A stretch of DNA of 64,000 nucleotides from Anagrus nilaparvatae. Its lineage: Eukaryota > Arthropoda > Insecta > Hymenoptera > Mymaridae. Below, piece after piece: positions 58,082 to 64,000 of this stretch. Location of the stretch: NCBI GenBank assembly GCA_022575985.1, contig JAKSXM010000297.1:62001-126000 (forward strand), in the 5' to 3' direction. The notes beneath the pieces are model-generated. The model worked only from the letters and a program-made list of their open reading frames with translations. It was not told where the DNA came from and searched no databases. Made by a program: the position numbers and the translations under genes. Positions within the stretch are counted from its first letter, which is position 1. Each line of letters opens with the position of its first letter.

Positions 58082-59701
58082 ATGGCATTAAACAACAGCT
58101 ACGCCAACGCCATTAAGAAAACTCGTGTGTACAAACTCTGTAGAGTTTGTAACTTACAAGGTAGAAAGGGAAATCCTCTAGTCAACTGTGTCGTCTGCTG
58201 TAAACATGTGCACTCCACTAACAGCTGTTCTTCCACTTTAATGGCAAATAATAACACTGTTGATACAATTGACAAGAAGAATAATAAAGAATTAAGTATC
58301 ATATGTTCGTTTTGCAAGGCAGGTAAGCGAAATTCTATAAATTCTATAGTCCCCACCAATTCCACCAGTAAGCGTCACAGTAGCCAATCAAAAACTACTA
58401 TTGGTGGGCGTGGCTCCGCCTCTCAAGTTGACACACCTCCTTGCATTACTCTACATACTACAGGGCGTGACAATAGGAGTAGTGGTTCTCCCACACTATC
58501 CAACACAGTTAATAGCACTACAGGCACTGTTATTTCTCAAATGGACTTTCAAAAACATCTTGATAAATTAAATGATTCAGTGAATGAACTCAAGATATTA
58601 TGCACAAATAATAACATGCAAATAAATTTTTTAAAGCAAGAGAATCAACGACTTGTGGGCATTGTTAACTCACTAAGGGATGAACTACTCTCAACATTCA
58701 ATACTACCAGGCAACAACTCTCTTCAGTGTCCAGTAACCAAAGTATAACTACACAAACACCAATATCAAATAATAATTTTATAACTAATTTTAATGATAA
58801 GAACAATAATTTAGATAGTTTTACGAATAATTTTAATTATAATTATAATGATAGTAATTTTTCTAAGAATCGACAACAATTACAAACACTAGAAATAAAA
58901 AATTATGAACATAGTCCAAAAACACACACTCTTAACACACATAATTCTAAAATAAACACAGTAACTATTTACAACAGCAATAATAATAATCATACTAATA
59001 ATTTTTGTAATAGCGACATGGAAAACAGTGGATATCAAGGTACTAAATACAATAGGATTGGGGAATCCATTGATATACCCTCTACAGCTTCCATGCTGTC
59101 TCCTACACTTAGTCAAACCACAGATGCTGTGCCCGTTGAGAAAAGGGAATTATTTATACCAGGATTTATGGAAATTAATAATGAAGTAAATTTGCGCTGT
59201 GTTTCTTATTCCATATTAAAAGCGCTGCTCCCTTCTCTCAACCAATCAGACATTTGTGGAGTCCGTTTTACCAATATTACTAATACAACAGAGCAGCCTC
59301 GTGCTATCAAATACCCATCCTTCATTATTACTTTGGCAAAGCCAGAATTAGTCCAATTAATTATGCGGGCAAAGAAAATTCACAATTATTTTTCTACCAG
59401 GGACTTGGATATATATATTTTAAATTCTGAAATTGCAACCTTGTTACCTGATAGGAAGATTTTTGTGAATGAAACATTATCACCAATTGAACGATTAAAG
59501 TATATAAACATTAAAGAAAAAGCATCTTCCTTAGGTTTCAAATTTATTTGGTATAATTCTGGCCGAATCTTAGTGAGGTGGAGGGAGGGGGTGAGAGCGC
59601 ATGAGGTATGCTCTGAAACCAACTTACATGATCTGATAAGACACCAAACTGACAGACATGTTTCTCAGCATACTGATAATCACTTACGTAACACAAATTG
59701 A
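58082..59701 (+). CDS. ORF1 protein of CR1/L2-like element, copy 2
   Basis: 539 aa, identical in layout to the first copy: PHD-like Cys/His cluster (20-78), coiled coil (153-205), Asn-rich linker, FP-like C-terminus (355-505). The only amino-acid difference is T149 for I149, in the linker before the coiled coil. Other base changes, such as TGC to TGT in the first Cys pair and CTT to CTC near 59239, are silent. The start ATG and leader are the same. The stop TGA overlaps the ORF2 entry by four bases. Confidence 0.88.
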   Translation: MALNNSYANAIKKTRVYKLCRVCNLQGRKGNPLVNCVVCCKHVHSTNSCSSTLMANNNTVDTIDKKNNKELSIICSFCKAGKRNSINSIVPTNSTSKRHSSQSKTTIGGRGSASQVDTPPCITLHTTGRDNRSSGSPTLSNTVNSTTGTVISQMDFQKHLDKLNDSVNELKILCTNNNMQINFLKQENQRLVGIVNSLRDELLSTFNTTRQQLSSVSSNQSITTQTPISNNNFITNFNDKNNNLDSFTNNFNYNYNDSNFSKNRQQLQTLEIKNYEHSPKTHTLNTHNSKINTVTIYNSNNNNHTNNFCNSDMENSGYQGTKYNRIGESIDIPSTASMLSPTLSQTTDAVPVEKRELFIPGFMEINNEVNLRCVSYSILKALLPSLNQSDICGVRFTNITNTTEQPRAIKYPSFIITLAKPELVQLIMRAKKIHNYFSTRDLDIYILNSEIATLLPDRKIFVNETLSPIERLKYINIKEKASSLGFKFIWYNSGRILVRWREGVRAHEVCSETNLHDLIRHQTDRHVSQHTDNHLRNTN

Positions 59702-62574
59702 CAACCAAAACTAAGACTGTGTCCAATTCAAAACCTTCTGGCCTTAAAGTTGGTTTTCTGAATGCCACTTCATTAAAAATGCACATGTGTGAATTTAGAA
59801 ATTTTTTATTGTCTGACAACTCCTTTGATGTCATGTGCATTGCTGAAACTCGTTTTGGTCCTCTCATTGATAACCACATTATTAATATCTCTGGTTACAG
59901 CGTTCTGAGACAGGACCGTAACACTCAAGGTGGTGGCATAGCAATTTATATAAGAGAAAACTTTAAGGCAAAGGTTTTGTGCTCATCAAAAACTGAACAG
60001 TATGGTAAACCTATGAAACCAGAATACTTATTATGTTCTGTTTGGGAAGGTAATTCTACCCCCACTCTGATTGCACTAGTTTATCGTCCTCCTGACGTTT
60101 CTATTACATCTGATATGCAATTTTTTCAACATCTACGTACTTACTGTTCAGACATAAGTCACAAGGTAATAATTGGTGATTGGAATGCCAATTTGAGTGA
60201 TATAAAGGATCCAGATGCTACGTTCTTGAAGGATCTCATGAATGAATTATCACTTAAATTGGTAGACACAGGTCCCTCGCATCATGGTGGTAAAGTTGAC
60301 ACTTGGATTGACTCAATTTTTGTTGACAACTGTGACACTATTCTGGGCTATGACCATAATTTACCTACTTATCCAAGTAGGCATGAATTAATATCGGTAA
60401 CTATTGATATCTTTTACCCCTCTCCCCCAAAGGGTACTTACACCTACAAATGCTTTAGTAAAGTTACCTCGCATGATCTTAATCAGCATTTGAATAAATT
60501 AGACTGGTCTCCCTATTTAGTAAATGATGATCAATTTGATGTTGAACTAGGTCTGAACAAACTAACAAATAACATTCAGACTACAATTGACTTACTTGCT
60601 CCAGACAAAACTATTGACCAACATAAATCCATATACCCCTGGATAAACTCTGAACTTCGTTTGCTAAAATTAAAACGTGACTCAACTGACAGACGTTATA
60701 AGAGAACAGGGTCTAGGACTTTGCTTAATGAATTCCTTAGATTAGCGAAATTGTATGAGGAACAGTCGGAAACAGCTCGTAGTGCATACATGCACAATCG
60801 TATTTGTAGCACCTTGGATGAAAATAAAAATTTTTGGAAAGAGATGCGTAATTTAGGACTACTTCCTAAGCCAAATGATGCTCTTCATGGCTTCTTGCCT
60901 GAAGAACTCAATAGTTATCTTTCTAACATCTGCATCTCCCCTCATGAAAATCCTGATGATTCCTTAAACATCATCAATAATGCTACTCAGGATGGTTTCA
61001 AATTCAAGGAAGTCACTAAGAATGAGGTAATATTAGCTGTTGCTCACTTTCGTTCACAGGCTAGAGGTGATGACGGAATTCCTCAAAGCATTGTTGCGAA
61101 AGCCCTGCCAACCATTGCTCCTTTTCTTACTAAGCTCTTTAACGTATCACTAGCGCAAGGAGTCTTTCCAATAGCTTGGAAAAAGTCGCGAATTTTAGCT
61201 TTGAAAAAAGTAGCAATACCATCTTCGCCATCAGACTTTCGCCCCGTTGCATTATTATGCTTCTTGTCAAAGGTACTTGAGAAGTTGGCTCATGATCAGG
61301 TGGCGGGCTTTTTGTCTAGATATAAAATCTTGGATTCTTTCCAGGCAGGTTTTCGTAAATACCACAGTACTCAGTCAGTTCTGATAAAACTTGCTGACGA
61401 TATTCGTATGGGCATGGACAAGAAGCTTACCACATTGTTATTGCAATTCGACTTCTCAAAGGCCTTTGATAATGTTTCACCATCTAAACTTCTTAAAAAA
61501 CTTAGGGATATTGGATTTTCAAGATCATCACTATCTTGGCTCTGGTCATACCTCTGTGGACGATCAATGTGTGTGTCATCAAAATCTATAACATCAACTT
61601 ACCGCGATACAAATATTGGAGTGCCTCAGGGATCCGTTCTTGGACCACTCCTCTTTTGTATTTATATGAATGATCTTAAAGACCACTTAAGTGATGACAT
61701 AACTTTTAGACTATTATACGCGGATGATCTACAGATATATGTCCAGGTACCTACTGACCAGATTGAACAAGGTATTGCTTACCTTTCGGAGCGTGCCATA
61801 ACAGTGTCGGCATGGGCTGAAGCAAATAATTTATCTATAAACACAAAGAAAACACAAGCAATTGTTTTTGGTTCTCCTACCACAGTTAATTCTTTTAAGA
61901 AATTAAATATTTCCAAAATTACTAATAATGATAGTGGTGCTTGTGTTCCCTTTGTAGATGAGGTTGTCAGTCTTGGTGTCATCCTAGACTCTTGCTTGTC
62001 CTGGCGTCCGCAAGTAATAAAAGTTACCAAAAAAGTAAATAGTATATTGTATGGCCTTAGGCTAATCAGATCTTGTACCTCTGAAGCACTTCGTAAGCGC
62101 CTTATTGAGTCACTTGTGATTCCCCATTTGGATTACTGCTCTGCAGTTTATTCTGATATTTCTAAGGAACTGAATGGGCAATTACAGAGACTCACTAATT
62201 CGGGTATTAGGTACATTTTTGGTTTGAGACGACAAGAACACATTACTCCATATAGAAAGCGTCTTGGTTGGATGCTTAACAAAACAAGAACTGACTACTT
62301 TGCATCCCTTATCATGTACAGAATTGTGCGTATGAGGGAACCACCTCTATTGTGCACATTATTTGAACCATATAAATCGGACAAACCCACTAGAGGCCCC
62401 GGTAAAGATCTTAAGGTTAATCTAGCACCGACTGACTGGGGTCTATACTCTTTTCAAATAAAGTACGCGAATCTATGGAATTCGATTCCTCCCTGTATAA
62501 GGGATTCACCATCCTATTCTCGCTTCAAAAAGAGTATCAGACTTTACTTTCATAAATTAGAGAATATTTTGTAA
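59698..62574 (+). CDS. ORF2 polyprotein: endonuclease + reverse transcriptase, copy 2
   Basis: 958 aa from TTG. All motifs of the first copy are present: E50-T51, GDWNAN (160), SRHE (227), FDFSKAFD (D585), GVPQGS (641), YADD (674-677). Three substitutions lie in the last 60 residues: R902G, L937S and R952H. None touches a catalytic motif; the clustering in the C-terminal tail suggests weak constraint there or chance. As in copy 1, no ATG lies in frame before the endonuclease core. Confidence 0.9.
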   Translation: MTTKTKTVSNSKPSGLKVGFLNATSLKMHMCEFRNFLLSDNSFDVMCIAETRFGPLIDNHIINISGYSVLRQDRNTQGGGIAIYIRENFKAKVLCSSKTEQYGKPMKPEYLLCSVWEGNSTPTLIALVYRPPDVSITSDMQFFQHLRTYCSDISHKVIIGDWNANLSDIKDPDATFLKDLMNELSLKLVDTGPSHHGGKVDTWIDSIFVDNCDTILGYDHNLPTYPSRHELISVTIDIFYPSPPKGTYTYKCFSKVTSHDLNQHLNKLDWSPYLVNDDQFDVELGLNKLTNNIQTTIDLLAPDKTIDQHKSIYPWINSELRLLKLKRDSTDRRYKRTGSRTLLNEFLRLAKLYEEQSETARSAYMHNRICSTLDENKNFWKEMRNLGLLPKPNDALHGFLPEELNSYLSNICISPHENPDDSLNIINNATQDGFKFKEVTKNEVILAVAHFRSQARGDDGIPQSIVAKALPTIAPFLTKLFNVSLAQGVFPIAWKKSRILALKKVAIPSSPSDFRPVALLCFLSKVLEKLAHDQVAGFLSRYKILDSFQAGFRKYHSTQSVLIKLADDIRMGMDKKLTTLLLQFDFSKAFDNVSPSKLLKKLRDIGFSRSSLSWLWSYLCGRSMCVSSKSITSTYRDTNIGVPQGSVLGPLLFCIYMNDLKDHLSDDITFRLLYADDLQIYVQVPTDQIEQGIAYLSERAITVSAWAEANNLSINTKKTQAIVFGSPTTVNSFKKLNISKITNNDSGACVPFVDEVVSLGVILDSCLSWRPQVIKVTKKVNSILYGLRLIRSCTSEALRKRLIESLVIPHLDYCSAVYSDISKELNGQLQRLTNSGIRYIFGLRRQEHITPYRKRLGWMLNKTRTDYFASLIMYRIVRMREPPLLCTLFEPYKSDKPTRGPGKDLKVNLAPTDWGLYSFQIKYANLWNSIPPCIRDSPSYSRFKKSIRLYFHKLENIL

Positions 62575-62868
62575 TTGACTATGTATTATTGATATCTACT
62601 GTTTACCTAGTTAACTATTTACTGTTAACAATTTACATTTCACCTTTGATTAATATTCAGTATTATTGTAAATTTTTCTTATTTTATTTAATTCTATGTA
62701 TAGATTAAAACCATTCAGTATTAATTAATCAATTTAATGTAAATTTTTCTTTTATTTAACTTTAATTTTAGTTTTAAGTACACATAAAATTTTATATATA
62801 TTGTAAATTATATTAACTTTCTGTAAACAATTGACAATTGAGTGTGTTAAAATATTTTGTAGTTGGCA

Positions 62869-62874
62869 AATAAA
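62869..62874 (+). promoter_or_regulatory. Polyadenylation-like signal, copy 2
   Basis: AATAAA just before the (TAA)n tail, same position as in copy 1. Confidence 0.4.
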
Positions 62875-62880
62875 TATTCA

Positions 62881-62897
62881 TAATAATAATAATAATA
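62881..62897 (+). repeat. (TAA)n 3' tail, copy 2
   Basis: Same repeat number as copy 1. Such tails mutate quickly, so equal length supports a recent shared origin. Confidence 0.8.
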
Positions 62898-63098
62898 ATA
62901 TTATTTGTAAACTTGGTTTATAAACAATTTCAACTAATTCTATTGGTTTTATGAAAATGGAACCAAATTTAAAAAAAAATAATTTTAAATTTAGTTAATC
63001 TATTTATGACATTTTTTCTTGCTGTATAGCCTAGTAGACCGTATTAATCTTAGATATTCTTTATTTTAAATATTGTTGGATTATTAATAAAATTGGTT
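62898..63098. repeat. Satellite block 28
   Basis: About one monomer; counterpart of block 4 but with the type-B variant noted for the duplication unit. Confidence 0.93.
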
Positions 63099-63921
63099 CT
63101 GATCATGTCATCCCACCTGGCCGAGTTGAAAGCGTTTTTGACGTCCAGCGTTACTAGAAGGACGTCCTTGCGAATTGCAGGCCGCTTTTCCCTCTCAGTC
63201 TCTACGGTATCCACGACATGCGGAATGGCGTCTATCGTGGAATGCCCTTCACGAAAACCATGCTGCTCCTCAGAGAGACCACCGCCCTCCTCGATTGCCC
63301 TTCTAAGCCTTGCCCGGAGCAAGCTCTCCAAAACCTTACCAATGGTGCGTGTCGCATGTTCCCTTGGAGAACCTTGAACATTTTCGATGACACCTGCTTC
63401 TCGCAGAAGCCAGAGCCTCCCGATAACTGGGGCAGTTTACCTCTCCAGGATAAAGCTCCGTGGAGCACTTATCCTTTCTGGTTTTACAGAGGAAGCACTC
63501 AGGCTTATCCTTGCTGCACTCTATCCTCTTATGGCCATCTTCACCACACTTTAAACACGCCTTACTTCTGTCTGGGCCTTTGCAGACATATTGGCTATGT
63601 CCATAACCCAGACACTTGTAGCAGCGCCTCACGTCTGCACGGAGGCGTACTCAACTCGATGTCCAACCGATCTGGATTTTGCCCTTTTTGGCCAGGCGTA
63701 GAGCGTCGGCCTCAAGAAGGTCCACCACGGCCATCTGGCTTTTTGTGCCTTTGGTTTTGAAAATGGACACCTCGAATAGGTCTCCATTTTCGACACCTAT
63801 GGCCTTGGCAAGAGCTGCCTGAATCTCCTGTTCTTTCGTGACCCCATCCAAATCTCAAATTTCGAGTTTTAGTGTCGGGATCAAGTCACGAACATTCGAC
63901 TCAGGCCCCGTGACTGACTTC
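63099..63921 (-). mobile_element. R1 piece, copy 25
   Basis: Full 823 bp; gag split by the TGA (63651-63851 and 63336-63632); RT ORF 63050-63331. Counterpart of copy 3 with minor changes (N for Y in LDVKNAF). Confidence 0.9.
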
Positions 63922-64000
63922 AAACTCTATTAAACTATTTATATAATTTTTCTTAAGCTCTATCACTTGGTGGGCCGTATTAATTTGAGATTTCATATAT
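63922..64000. repeat. Satellite block 29 (runs off the window)
   Basis: Start of a satellite block in the standard phase; ends with 'tttcatatat', as at 11480. Confidence 0.93.

Larger units (their letters stand above)
57991..62897 (+). mobile_element. Complete CR1/L2-like non-LTR retrotransposon, copy 2
   Basis: Same structure and length as 5471-10377: 91 bp leader, ORF1, ORF2, 3' UTR, (TAA)n tail. It interrupts the satellite at the same base, with the same 'atatt' on both sides (57986-57990 and 62898-62902), so this is the duplicated copy of one insertion. Both ORFs are intact. Confidence 0.88.
57425..64000. repeat. Segmental duplication unit, copy 2
   Basis: Counterpart of 4905-11480, running off the window end. 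Differences are sparse, but the monomer around 62996-63020 ('agttaatctatttatgacattttttc') differs from 10476-10500 in several adjacent bases, which looks like conversion from another monomer. Confidence 0.88.

Noticed and set aside
840..63921. R1 pieces as 25 separate retrotransposition events
   Set aside because: Identical ends, orientation and internal deletion, and no individual target-site duplications.
1..64000. CRISPR-like array from the regular repeats
   Set aside because: Repeats are directly adjacent ~180 bp satellite monomers without unique spacers, in a eukaryotic context.
1..64000. rRNA, tRNA or snRNA genes
   Set aside because: R1 elements usually target rDNA, so rDNA was looked for, but no 28S-like or tRNA-like sequence was seen.

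Overview
The window looks like heterochromatin from an AT-rich arthropod genome, most likely an insect. It shows no bacterial gene organisation, no rRNA or tRNA gene and no intact host gene. Three things point to insect-type heterochromatin: a tandem satellite with monomers of about 180 bp, a chopped R1-clade retrotransposon, and two complete non-LTR retrotransposons of the CR1/L2 type with (TAA)n tails. The species cannot be named from the sequence alone.

Layout. Most of the 64 kb is one satellite array in which two monomer types (A and B, each about 180 bp) tend to alternate. Embedded in it are 25 copies (24 full, 1 truncated) of the same ~823 bp piece of an R1-clade element, all on the minus strand and all with the same ends. 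Each piece carries the 3' half of ORF1 (two good CCHC zinc knuckles and a third atypical one), the first codons of the ORF2 endonuclease, an internal deletion, and the reverse transcriptase from just before the GFR-x-HST motif to just past the first catalytic Asp. The piece replaces about 70 bp of a monomer rather than sitting beside a target-site duplication. Start-to-start spacings of the pieces are 1117 bp plus whole numbers of ~181 bp monomers, so the piece now behaves as part of the satellite and has spread with it.

Two interruptions break the array. From 12230 to 15084 there is a wrecked Ty3/gypsy-like element (minus strand; gag capsid joined to integrase). Its integrase is split by about 1 kb carrying histone-gene debris: a GRGKGG-type start, two histone mRNA 3' stem-loops and a TATA box. 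From 16422 to 21820 there is a 5.4 kb non-satellite block with a 12 bp inverted repeat near its ends, a 460 bp palindrome, inverted minisatellites and a tandem repeat with GGCACGAT hairpins.

The complete CR1/L2-like element at 5471-10377 has ORF1 (PHD-like finger, coiled coil, Asn-rich linker, FP-like C-terminus) and ORF2 (endonuclease plus reverse transcriptase). It recurs at 57991-62897 in the same flanking satellite, offset by exactly 52520 bp, and the R1 piece downstream recurs with it. The second copy therefore arose by duplication of the whole segment, not by a second insertion. Further multi-kb duplications (offsets 11432, 8643, 20075 and about 10120 bp) link 24-31 kb, 38-42 kb, 44-51 kb and 51.7-54 kb.

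How it works together: ORF1 and ORF2 of the CR1/L2-like element form a self-mobilising RNP system. The R1 pieces, the gypsy remnant and the histone debris are non-autonomous cargo. Expansion and homogenisation of the array are best explained by unequal exchange between satellite repeats.
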